Positions 44,216-52,600 of a DNA stretch of 64,000 nt are shown one piece after another; positions within the stretch are counted from its first letter, which is position 1; each line of letters begins with the position of its first letter. The DNA comes from Jiangella ureilytica (lineage in GTDB: Bacteria > Actinomycetota > Actinomycetes > Jiangellales > Jiangellaceae): assembly GCF_004348545.1 (NCBI RefSeq), contig NZ_SMKL01000015.1, forward strand, positions 39,225 through 103,224, given 5' to 3'. Position numbers and translations under genes: made by a program. The notes under the pieces were generated by a model. That model did not search any database. It was given only the letters and a program-made list of their open reading frames with translations, and was not told the DNA's origin.

Positions 44216-44260
44216 AGTCAAGACCAAATCTTCGAGTGCACCCCGCAGGAAGGATCAACG

Positions 44261-44596
44261 ATGGCACAAAAGGTTCAGGTGATTCTGCTCGACGATCTCG
44301 ACGGCGGTGAAGCCACAGAGACCGTGAGCTTCGCCCTGGACGGCGCCTCGTACGAGATCGATCTGTCGGCCAAGAATGCCGGCAAGCTCCGCGACGCCCT
44401 AGCGCCTTACGTCGCCTCGGCACGCCGCGCCTCGGCCCGGCGGGGACGTGGCCGCGCCGCCGCCACCGGTGGGCGGGCCAGCCGCACCGACACGACCGCC
44501 ATCCGCGAGTGGGCCCGCGACCAGGGCCTGAAGGTGTCCGACCGGGGACGCATCCCGTCCGACATCCTGGCGAAGTACGAGTCCGCTCACGGGTGA
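44261..44596 (+). CDS. lsr2: Lsr2 nucleoid-associated protein
   Basis: The 111-residue actinobacterial H-NS analogue. The N-terminal dimerisation domain begins AQKVQVILLDDLDGGEATET and includes FALDGASYEIDLS; the C-terminal DNA-binding domain REWARDQGLKVSDRGRIPSD has the minor-groove RGR hook. It binds AT-rich DNA and silences foreign genes. The linker is rich in Arg, Ala and Gly. A long hairpin terminator follows about 55 bases after the stop. Confidence 0.96.
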   Translation: MAQKVQVILLDDLDGGEATETVSFALDGASYEIDLSAKNAGKLRDALAPYVASARRASARRGRGRAAATGGRASRTDTTAIREWARDQGLKVSDRGRIPSDILAKYESAHG

Positions 44597-44652
44597 TGTC
44601 GCGGCCGTCAAGGCATCGCCGGGGGAGATGCACCGGGGGATTTGACGCGGAA

Positions 44653-44685
44653 GGGGCCGGCGCCCAGTGATGGGCAGCCGGCCCC
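44653..44685. terminator. Hairpin terminator between lsr2 and the convergent FAH-family gene
   Basis: GGGGCCGGC pairs with GCCGGCCCC, and GCCCA with TGGGC inside, around a GTGA loop with one bulged A. It sits between converging genes (stops at 44596 and 44720), so it can end transcription from both sides. No clear T-run is present, as is common in high-GC actinobacteria. Confidence 0.75.
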
Positions 44686-44719
44686 TCGCGTGTGTTCGGA
44701 GCGGAGTGACGGACGCGGG

Positions 44720-45574
44720 TCAGGCGTCGGCGAGGGTCTGCTGCTGGCGGCCGAGGCCGTCGATCTCCAGCGCCATGGTGTCACCGGCGCGCAGGTAGGG
44801 TTGGCCGGGCATGCCCATGGCGACCCCGGCGGGGGTGCCGGTGTTCACCAGGTCGCCGGGCTCGAGCACCATGAACTGCGACAGGTACCAGACGACGTGC
44901 CCGATGCCGAAGATCAGGTCCGCGGTGGTGCCGTCCTGGCGCAGCTCCCCGTTCACCCACAACCGCAGCCCCAGCTTGCCCGGGTCGTCGATCTCGTCGG
45001 CCGGAACCAGCCACGGGCCGAGCGGGTTGAACGTCTCGCACGACTTGCCCTTGTCCCACTGCCCGCCCCGCTCGAGCTGGAACGCCCGCTCTGACACGTC
45101 GTTGGAGATCGCATATCCCGCGATCACGTTCAGGGCGTCGTCGGGGGTGTCGAGGTAGCGGGCCTCGGCGCCGATGACCACACCGAGCTCGACCTCCCAG
45201 TCGGTCTTCTCGCTGCCGCGGGGAACCAGGACGGTGTCGTCGGGGCCGATGACGGTGTTCGGCGCCTTCATGAACACGATCGGCTCGGCCGGCAGCACCG
45301 CGCCGGTCTCTGCGGCGTGGTCGCGGTAGTTCAGCCCGATGCACACCACCTTGCCGGGCCGTGCGATCGGTGCGCCGATCCGCCGGCCCACGCCGTCGCG
45401 GATCTGCGGCAAGGCGCCCGCGGCCAGCGCCGCCCGGGCACGGCCGATGCCGTCGCCGGCCAGGAAGGCGCCGTCGATGTCGCCGGTGACCGTGCCCAGG
45501 TCGTACAGCGACCCGTCATCGGCCCGCACCACCGGGCGCTCCGAACCCCGCTCACCGATGCGCATCAGCTGCAT
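44720..45574 (-). CDS. Fumarylacetoacetate hydrolase family protein
   Basis: A 284-residue enzyme of the FAH family (beta-diketone or keto-acid hydrolases, isomerases). After an N-terminal subdomain, VVCIGLNYRDHAAETGAVLP begins the catalytic core, and the metal ligands lie in EVELGVVIG and AISNDVSERAFQ. Other landmarks are NPLGPWLVPADEI and LVNTGTPAGVAMGM. It likely cleaves or isomerises a 2,4-diketo acid, for example in sugar-acid or aromatic breakdown. It is followed 30 bases later, in operon order, by nothing but lies just after the alpha-hydroxyacid oxidase gene, with which it is probably cotranscribed. Confidence 0.9.
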   Translation of the reverse strand: MQLMRIGERGSERPVVRADDGSLYDLGTVTGDIDGAFLAGDGIGRARAALAAGALPQIRDGVGRRIGAPIARPGKVVCIGLNYRDHAAETGAVLPAEPIVFMKAPNTVIGPDDTVLVPRGSEKTDWEVELGVVIGAEARYLDTPDDALNVIAGYAISNDVSERAFQLERGGQWDKGKSCETFNPLGPWLVPADEIDDPGKLGLRLWVNGELRQDGTTADLIFGIGHVVWYLSQFMVLEPGDLVNTGTPAGVAMGMPGQPYLRAGDTMALEIDGLGRQQQTLADA

Positions 45575-45604
45575 GTCGTGTCTCCTCGAAGATGTGATTG
45601 CTGG

Positions 45605-46816
45605 TCAGGGCAGCCGGACGTGGTCCGGGTTCAGGTCGTTCACGGTCCGGACGCCGAGCAGCTGCATGGTGCGCCGGACCTCGGTGGTCAGAATGTCGGC
45701 GGCCCGCGCGACGCCGCGTTCGCCGCCGGCCATCAGGCCGTACAGGTAGGCCCGGCCGACCAGGCAGGCGTCGGCGCCCAGCGCCTTCGCCGCCACGATG
45801 TCGGCACCGCTCAGGATGCCGGTGTCGAGGTAGATCTCGGCCTGACCGCCGACCGCGGCCGCGACTTCGGGCAGGATGCGCAGCGGCACGGGCGCCCGGT
45901 CGAGCTGGCGGCCGCCGTGGTTGGACAGAACGATCGCGTCGGCGCCCGCGCCCACCACCCGCCTGGCGTCATCGACGGTCTGGATGCCCTTGACGATGAG
46001 CGGGCCGGACCAGATGGAGCGCAGCCAGGCGAGGTCCTCGATGGTCATGGTCGGGTCGAAGAGCATGTTCAGCAGCTCCGCGATGGTGCCCTTCCACGAC
46101 GTCAGCGACGCGAACTGCAGCGGCTTCGTCGTCAGCAGGTTCATCCACCAGGCGGGGTGCACGGCCGCGTCGATGACGGTCCTGGCGGTCAGCGACGGCG
46201 GGATGGTGAACCCGTTGCGGACGTCGCGCAGCCGGGCGCCGGCCACGGGGACGTCGACGGTGAGCATGAGCGCCTCGTAGCCGGCGTTCGCGGCACGCTT
46301 CACCAGGTCCTCGCCGGCCGAGCGGTCCTTCCAGACGTAGAGCTGGAACCACTTGCGCGCCCGCGGCGCCGCGGCGGCGACGTCCTCGATGGACGTGGTG
46401 CCCATGGTCGACAGCGAGTACGGGATGCCGGTGCGCTCGGCGACGCGGGCGACGGCGGCCTCGCCCTCGTGGTTCATCATCCGGGTGAAGCCGGTGGGCG
46501 CGAACGCGAAGGGCTGTGCGGACGGCTGCCCGAGCACGGTCGTCGTGGTGTCGACCTCGGACACGTCGTGCAGGATCGACGGCTGGAACTCCAGCTGCGC
46601 GAACAGCGACCGCGCCCGGCGCAGGCTGATCTCGGCCTCGGCCGCGCCGTCGGTGTAGTCGAAGACCGATCGCGGCGTGCGCATGCGTGCGATGCGCCGC
46701 AGGTCGGCGATGGTCAACGCCTTCGCCAGCCGCCGGTCGGTCGGATTGAGCACCGGCGGCTTCGCGCGCAGCAGCGGCTCGAGCTCGGACCAGCGGGGGA
46801 GTTGCCGTTCGGTCAT
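45605..46816 (-). CDS. FMN-dependent alpha-hydroxyacid oxidase/dehydrogenase (LldD-like)
   Basis: A 403-residue FMN TIM barrel that oxidises an L-2-hydroxy acid, perhaps lactate. [55 protein letters not shown], the Lys in GPLIVKGI, the catalytic His/Arg in [10 protein letters not shown] and [19 protein letters not shown] are present. It heads a two-gene operon with the FAH-family gene. A divergent FCD regulator and a palindromic operator lie just upstream, the pattern typical of lactate or hydroxyacid control. Confidence 0.92.
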   Translation of the reverse strand: MTERQLPRWSELEPLLRAKPPVLNPTDRRLAKALTIADLRRIARMRTPRSVFDYTDGAAEAEISLRRARSLFAQLEFQPSILHDVSEVDTTTTVLGQPSAQPFAFAPTGFTRMMNHEGEAAVARVAERTGIPYSLSTMGTTSIEDVAAAAPRARKWFQLYVWKDRSAGEDLVKRAANAGYEALMLTVDVPVAGARLRDVRNGFTIPPSLTARTVIDAAVHPAWWMNLLTTKPLQFASLTSWKGTIAELLNMLFDPTMTIEDLAWLRSIWSGPLIVKGIQTVDDARRVVGAGADAIVLSNHGGRQLDRAPVPLRILPEVAAAVGGQAEIYLDTGILSGADIVAAKALGADACLVGRAYLYGLMAGGERGVARAADILTTEVRRTMQLLGVRTVNDLNPDHVRLP

Positions 46817-46840
46817 GCGGTGCTCCGGGGACGTCGATCC

Positions 46841-46855
46841 TGTGGTCAGACCACA
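46841..46855. promoter_or_regulatory. FCD/GntR operator (TGTGGTC-A-GACCACA)
   Basis: A perfect 7-bp inverted repeat with a single central base. The TGGTC-GACCA core fits FadR/LldR-type FCD operators. It lies 24 bases before the oxidase start and 38 bases before the regulator start, so one site could control both directions. Confidence 0.78.
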
Positions 46856-46878
46856 CAGTATCAGCTAGGTTGCAGAAC

Positions 46879-46896
46879 GTGAGGATGTCTTGGTGA
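46879..46896 (+). other. Possible leaderless five-codon upstream ORF before the FCD regulator
   Basis: A TAGGTT -10 box at 46866-46871 is 7 bases before a GTG at 46879. This begins GTG AGG ATG TCT TGG TGA, whose stop overlaps the regulator GTG at 46893 (GTGA). The spacing is what leaderless genes here show, so the short frame may be translated and coupled to the regulator. Confidence 0.35.
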
Positions 46897-47582
46897 GGAC
46901 CCACGAGCTCGTGCTGCGCCAGGTCGAGGCCGACCTCGCCGCCGGCAAGCTGCGGCTGGGCGACCGGCTGCCCGGTGAGCGCGCGCTGGCGGGGCAGCTC
47001 GGCGTGAGCCGCCCGTCGGTGCGCGAGGCCATCCGCGTGCTCGAGGCCATGGGGGTGGTCCGGACGGCGGTCGGCTCCGGACCCGAGGCCGGCGCGGTCA
47101 TCGTCGCCGACCCCGGCTCGCCGCTGACGGCCACGCTGCGGCTGCACCTGGCGACCAGCCACCTGCCCATGGGCGACATCGTCCAGACCCGGGTGCTGCT
47201 CGAGTCGTGGGCGGTGCGCGAGGCGGCCGGCCGCGCGGAGCCGGACCAGCTGGCGGCGGCCGGGCGGCTGCTCGACGCCATGGACGACCCCGAGCTGCCG
47301 CGCGAGCGCTTCCACCTGCTCGACGCCGAGTTCCACGTCGCGCTGGCCGCGCTGGCCGGCAACGTGCTGGTGTCGACCATCATGGCGTCGCTGCGCGAGG
47401 CGATCCACGGCTACGTCATGGCCGCGGCGCCGAACCTGCCGGACTGGGGGTCGGCCGCGGCGGGTCTGCGTGCGCAGCACCGCTCCGTGCTGGCGGCGGT
47501 CACCGGCGGCGACGGCGACGCCGCGGCCCGGCTGGTGGCCGAGCACATCGAGGGCTTCTACCGGGCCTCGCGGCTGGCCTGA
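46893..47582 (+). CDS. FadR/GntR-family (FCD) transcriptional regulator
   Basis: A 229-residue regulator. The winged helix runs LAAGKLRLGDRLPGERALAG through LGVSRPSVREAIRVLEAMGV (about 15-65), followed by an all-helical FCD ligand domain with metal-site His residues in LLDAEFHVALAAL, LRAQHRSVL and LVAEHIEGF. It should bind the inverted repeat upstream and respond to a hydroxyacid or its product. The GTG at 46893 is taken as start; a TTG at 46890 is next to it. Confidence 0.92.
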   Translation: MRTHELVLRQVEADLAAGKLRLGDRLPGERALAGQLGVSRPSVREAIRVLEAMGVVRTAVGSGPEAGAVIVADPGSPLTATLRLHLATSHLPMGDIVQTRVLLESWAVREAAGRAEPDQLAAAGRLLDAMDDPELPRERFHLLDAEFHVALAALAGNVLVSTIMASLREAIHGYVMAAAPNLPDWGSAAAGLRAQHRSVLAAVTGGDGDAAARLVAEHIEGFYRASRLA

Positions 47583-47585
47583 GCA

Positions 47586-47957
47586 TCAGCCGTCGGGGAA
47601 CGGGTCCTCGGGCAGCAGGCCGTCCAGTTCGGCGTCGGCCGCATGGACGGCCGCCACGTACTCCTCGTCGATCTCGTAGGACCGGCTCCCGAGGTCGACG
47701 GTGGGCACCGGGCGGAAGTCGACCGGGCCGAGCCGGGTGGTCCGCGGGAACTGCAGGTTCACCTCCGTCGGCCGGCCGCGACGCCACTGGCTGCCGGTCA
47801 GCACCGCGATGCGCCGGTCGGTGACCGCGAGGTAGCAGTCGATCTCGGCCGGCAGCGCGCCGATCCAGGCGAGCGTGACCGGGACGAGGTAGTCGATCCG
47901 CTCGCCCGGTTCGAGCAGGTCCTGGCACAGGCGGCGGACGTCCGCGGACACCGGCAT
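47586..47957 (-). CDS. Small soluble protein, possibly PH-like
   Basis: A 123-residue protein without signal peptide. The pattern LEPGERIDYLVPVTLA, then DCYLAVTDRRIAVLTGSQWR and LQFPRTTRLGPVDF, resembles bacterial PH-like domains (a GE near the start, VTDRRI in the middle), but the match is by eye only. The C-terminus is acidic. The ATG at 47955-47957 is preferred; a longer frame reaches 48005. It is convergent with the regulator gene, with 3 bases between stops. Confidence 0.65.
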   Translation of the reverse strand: MPVSADVRRLCQDLLEPGERIDYLVPVTLAWIGALPAEIDCYLAVTDRRIAVLTGSQWRRGRPTEVNLQFPRTTRLGPVDFRPVPTVDLGSRSYEIDEEYVAAVHAADAELDGLLPEDPFPDG

Positions 47958-48179
47958 GCTCCACTGTGGCACGGCCTCGGGCACGGCAGCCTGCCGACAT
48001 GGCACAAATCGGACAATCTTGATCTCGTCGGGTCGAGTTACGGCGAGATGCCGCTAGTGTTTCCCCAACATCGGGGCGGCTTTCCACAGCTCTCGTAGAA
48101 AGTCCCGGCCGCAGCCGGCTCCGGTGCGCGATGCGATCTCGAGCAACGGTCCCGCACATCGACGGAGCGAGGAGACGAC

Positions 48180-49469
48180 ATGGCTCAGGACAACAGATTG
48201 AGCCGGCGCCGGCTGATCACGATCAGCGCCGGAACGCTGGCGGCGGTGGCCATCGCGCCGGCCGCGCCGACGCTGGCCGGCGCGGCGGTGCAGAACGTGC
48301 CGAACCCGCTGCTGCCCCCGGGCAAGCGCGGCACGATCCTGTACACCCAGCGCGACGCCACGGCGCGGCGCGGCATCTGGAACAACCCGGCGCCCACCAT
48401 GGGCCAGCTCGGCGGCCCCAACTTCCCCACCGACCCGAACGACCTCGGCCCGACGGTGCCGCTGCCCGGCGGCTTCCGCGAGGTCTTCCTGTTCCTCGCC
48501 AACGCCGGCTTCAAGCAGGTGGAGTTCGCCGGCTACAGCCAGCACGCCGAGAACCAGGGCGGCAACGTCCCGCCGCTCACTCAGAGCGGCACGCTGCTGC
48601 GGCAGAACTTCCCGGCCTACCTGAACTACGCGCGCACCCTGCGCGGCTTCCTCGACGAGGCCGGGCTGGAGGCCATCGGCAACCACGGATTCATCCCGAA
48701 CAGCTGGCCCGGCGGTCCCAACGGCGGCATGACCGCCGACGACTACGACCGCTTCCAGGTCGAGCTCGAGTTCGCCTCGATCCTCGGCATGCCGTACATG
48801 GGCACCGGCGGCGACCCCACCGGAGGCGGCGCCAAGGAGGCCTGGGACCTCGCCGCCCAGAAGTGGGAGGCGATCAACGACCTCTCCTGGAACGGCTACC
48901 GGATCCGCATGTACCCGCACAACCACGCCGATGCCTACGGCTTCCTGCAGGACGGTCCCATGGTGCAGGTGACGGTCGACCGCGTGACCGGCGCGCCGCT
49001 GCCGCAGCCGCAGATGGTGCGCGGCGAGTCCGGCATCCGCCGGATGCAGTACTACTTGGACATCACCCCCAGCACGAAGTGCCTCTGCGAGATCGACATC
49101 TACTGGGCGCACTCGGCGCAGCACCGGTTCCGCTGGTACTACGACTGGGAGGGCCAGCGCCGCGAGAGCATCTTCAGCCCCATCGACCAGATCGCCGCGC
49201 AGCCGCTGCGCTACCCGCTCTACCACGCCAAGGACGGCGAACGCCGCGACGAGCAGCCGCCCGGCACCGGCGAGGGCTACCGGATGATCCCGTTCGGCGA
49301 CCCCCGCAGCGACATCGACTACGACGCGATCTTCCGCCGGCACCGCCCGCGCGGCTACCACAACCCGAACTACGAGGACGACACCGCTCCCGGCGGCGCC
49401 GGCGACCCGGGCCGCTCGCTCCGCCACGCCGTCATCAGCGGCACCAACATGGCCAACATGGCGCGCTGA
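48180..49469 (+). CDS. Tat-exported TIM-barrel protein (sugar phosphate isomerase/epimerase family)
   Basis: A 429-residue protein with a twin-arginine signal (NRLSRRRLITISAG, then a hydrophobic core and cleavage near LAGAA). The mature part shows VFLFLANAGFKQVEFAGYSQ, LEAIGNHGFIPNSW, LEFASILGMPYMGTGG, MYPHNHADAYGF and CLCEIDIYWAHSAQ, the strand-end His/Glu/Asp residues of xylose isomerase-like barrels. The substrate is unknown; actinobacterial relatives are annotated sugar phosphate isomerase/epimerase. A GAGGAG site and a TAGTGT box at about 48051 precede it. Confidence 0.85.
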   Translation: MAQDNRLSRRRLITISAGTLAAVAIAPAAPTLAGAAVQNVPNPLLPPGKRGTILYTQRDATARRGIWNNPAPTMGQLGGPNFPTDPNDLGPTVPLPGGFREVFLFLANAGFKQVEFAGYSQHAENQGGNVPPLTQSGTLLRQNFPAYLNYARTLRGFLDEAGLEAIGNHGFIPNSWPGGPNGGMTADDYDRFQVELEFASILGMPYMGTGGDPTGGGAKEAWDLAAQKWEAINDLSWNGYRIRMYPHNHADAYGFLQDGPMVQVTVDRVTGAPLPQPQMVRGESGIRRMQYYLDITPSTKCLCEIDIYWAHSAQHRFRWYYDWEGQRRESIFSPIDQIAAQPLRYPLYHAKDGERRDEQPPGTGEGYRMIPFGDPRSDIDYDAIFRRHRPRGYHNPNYEDDTAPGGAGDPGRSLRHAVISGTNMANMAR

Positions 49470-49475
49470 GGACTC

Positions 49476-49508
49476 CCCGGCCGGCCGAGCGACCCTCGGC
49501 CGGCCGGG
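49476..49508. terminator. 14-bp perfect hairpin terminator after the Tat-exported protein gene
   Basis: CCCGGCCGGCCGAG, a CGACC loop and CTCGGCCGGCCGGG, beginning 7 bases after the stop codon and followed by a short T-rich TGAACTCTTT. Confidence 0.85.
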
Positions 49509-49542
49509 TGAACTCTTTGCGTCAGCCCTGGTTGCGGTGCGT

Positions 49543-49588
49543 GGCGGGGCGGGGGATGCTGCGCCGGCTCCGCATCCCCCGCCCCGCC
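49543..49588. terminator. 17-bp perfect inverted repeat, probable terminator of the ABC exporter gene
   Basis: GGCGGGGCGGGGGATGC and its exact complement flank a 12-base loop. It lies 59 bases beyond the minus-strand ABC exporter stop, so it probably ends that transcript. Together with the neighbouring hairpin it makes a strong two-way barrier. Confidence 0.75.
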
Positions 49589-49601
49589 CGACCCCGGGGG
49601 C

Positions 49602-49631
49602 TGCGGTTCGGTGCGGTTCGGTGCGGCTCGC
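49602..49631. repeat. Tandem 10-bp repeat TGCGGTTCGG (two exact copies, one diverged)
   Basis: Two exact copies and a third that reads TGCGGCTCGC lie between the inverted repeat and the ABC exporter stop. Likely neutral slippage sequence. Confidence 0.7.
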
Positions 49632-49646
49632 CCGGGGTTCGGTCGG

Positions 49647-52600
49647 TCAGCTGGCTCGGCTCAGGACGCGGGCGACGTAGTGGGGTGCCGGTTCGTCGGT
49701 GGCGATGCGGCCGTCCGCTATCTCGATGACGCGGTCGACCCAGTGCAGCGACTGCGGCCGATGCGTGACGACGATCGTGGTGCGGCCCGCTGACGCCACG
49801 CGCATGGCTTGGTTGACCTTGCGCTCGCTGGCGAGGTCGAGGTTGGACGTGGCTTCGTCGAGGATGAGGATCGACGGGTCGCCGAGCAGTGCCCGGGCCA
49901 GGCACACGAGCTGGCGCTGGCCGGCGGACAGCGAGCGGCCGCGTTCGGCCACGACGTGGTGGTAGCCGCCCGGCAGCCGGGTGATGAACTCGTGCGCCCC
50001 GACGGCCCGGGCGGCCGCCTCGACCTCGGCGTCGCTGGCGTCCGGACGCGCGTAGGCGATGTTCTCGCGGATGGTGCGTGAGAACAGGAACGGCTCCTGC
50101 GGCACGTACCCGAGGTGCCGCCGGTAGCTGGTGACGTCGAGCCCGTCGAGCGGCCGGCCGTCGACCAGCACCGTGCCGTCGGTAGGGTCGTAGAAGCGCG
50201 CGATCAGCTTCGACAGGGTCGACTTGCCCGCTCCGGTGCGCCCGACGAACGCCACCCGCTGCCCGGCCGGCACGTGCAGGTCGACGTCGCGCAGCGCATC
50301 GGTGGCGGCGCTGGCGTAGCGCAGCCGCACTCGCTCGAACCGCAGGTCGCCGGCGACGTGGTCGACCGGTGCCGCGTCGGGACGGACCCGCGTCGACGTC
50401 TCCAGCGCCAGCAGCGCGCGCACCCGGACCAGCCCGGTGCGCGCCCGCTGGTAGACGTCGAACACCGCGGACAGCTGCTGTACCGGCGCGAACACCTGCG
50501 CGAGGTACAGCAGGAACGCGATCAGCGTGCCGAGGGCCAGCGTGCCGGCCTCGATGCGCTGCGCGCCCACCCACAGCACCGCCGCGATGGCCAGCACCGA
50601 GAGCAGCTCGATCGCGGCCACGTACACCGACGTCGCGTACAGCCCGCGCAGACTGGCGTCGACGTAACGGCGGCCGAGGCCGGCGAACCGCCCGAGGTTC
50701 ACCGCCTCGCGCCGGAACGCGTGCGTGACCCGGATGCCGGCCATGCTCTCCTGGACGTCGGCGTTGAGCGAGGAGAGCAGCTCGCGGGCGTCGTCGTAGG
50801 CGACCGAGGCGCGCAGCCGGTACCACCAGGTGACGGCACCGGCGAACGGCACCACGCCCAGCACGACCAGCGCCAGCATGGGATCCAGTGCGAGGACCAC
50901 CAGCGTCATGCCGGCGAACGTCGCCACGCTGACGATGGCGTTGATCAGCCCGACCTGGAACAACTGGGCGATCGCGTCGACGTCCGAGGTCATGCGGGTC
51001 ATGACGCGGCCGGCCTGGGTGCGGTCGTAGAAGTCGATGCCCAGCCGCTGCAGCTGGCCGAAGATCCGCACCCGCATGGCCAGCAGCAGCCGTTCGGTGC
51101 TGCGGGTGGTCCACAGGTAGCCGGTGCGCTGGTCCAGCCAGAGCAGTGCCACCAGCACGGCCGCGGCGACGCACACCCACAGCAGCGCGGACTCGGAGCC
51201 GGCGCGCATGCCGTCGTCGACCGCCCGCTGCACCAGCATGGGGTTGACCAGCGTGATGGCCGCCTCGAGGACGACCAGCGCCAGGCCGACCAGCAGGCCG
51301 CCGATGTACGGGCGCAGGAACGACGCCATCCGCAGCGGCCCGCGGGCGCCGCTCTCGCGCTCGAGGTCGACGCCGGGCGGATCGGCCGTCGGCGGCAGCG
51401 CGGCGATCCGTGCGGCGACCGCCGGCGGGACCGCCAGCTGCACGCCGGGCAGCGAGCCGGTGGCGTCCTGCCGCGACTCCCACGCCGACGCCGTCGCCTC
51501 GAACCGGCCGGCCCGGGCGTGCGACATCAGGTCGGCCGGCCGATCCGCGGTGGCGTCGGTGCCGGCCCCGTCGCCGAACAGGTCGCGGTACAGGTCGTTG
51601 CGCTCGAGCAGTTCCGCGTGCCCGCCCTCGTCGACCACGCGGCCGTCGTCGACCAGGACGACGCGGTCGGCCAGCCGCAGCGTCGACTCGCGGTAGGCGA
51701 CCAGCAGCACCGTCCGCGCAGCGAGGAACGGCTCGAGGTTGGCATGGATGCGCTCCTCGACCTTGACGTCCACGGAGGACGTGGCGTCGTCGAGCAGCAG
51801 GATGTCCGGCTCCGACAGCAGCGCCCGGGCCAGCGCCACCCGCTGGCGCTGCCCGCCGGAGAGCGTGATGCCCTGCTCGCCGACCACGGTGTCGTAGCCG
51901 TCGGGCAGCGCCTCGACGAACTCGTCGGCCGCGGCGGCCCGGGCGGCGGCCCGGATCTCGTCGAGGCTCGCGTCGGGCTTGCCGTAGGCGATGTTCGCGG
52001 CGATGGTGTCGGAGAACAGGAAGCTGTTCTCGAAGACCACGCCGATGCGGCGGCGCAGCTCCGGCAGTGACCACCGGCGGGTGTCGATGCCGTCGACGGT
52101 GACGGTGCCGGCGTCGGCGTCGAAGAACCGCGGCAGCATGGACAGCGCCGTCGACTTCCCGCAGCCCGACGGCCCGACCAGCGCGACGGTCTCGCCCGGC
52201 CGGACGTCGAGGGTGAACTCGCGCAGCACCTGGTGGCCGTCGCCGTCGGCATAGGCGAAGCGCACCTTGTGGAACGACACCGCGCCACCGCGCTCGCGGA
52301 CGTCGACGGGGCGCAACGGCTCGGTGATCTCGGCCTGCAGGTCGAGCAGCTCGCCGACCCGCTCGGTGGCGGCCCGGCACAGCGGCGCGTTGGTCAGCAC
52401 CATGCCGGCCACGCGCGCGGCTCCGATGAGCTCGGCGAGGTAGCCCGTGCACGCCAGGAACACGCCGATCGTCAGGTGCCCCTCGATGACCAGCAGGCCC
52501 CCGGCCAGCAGCACCAGCACCTGGCCGAACAGCGGCGCGCCCTGCAGCGACGCCATGAACGGCGCCCGCAGGCGCACGGCCCGGACCCGGGCGCCGAACA

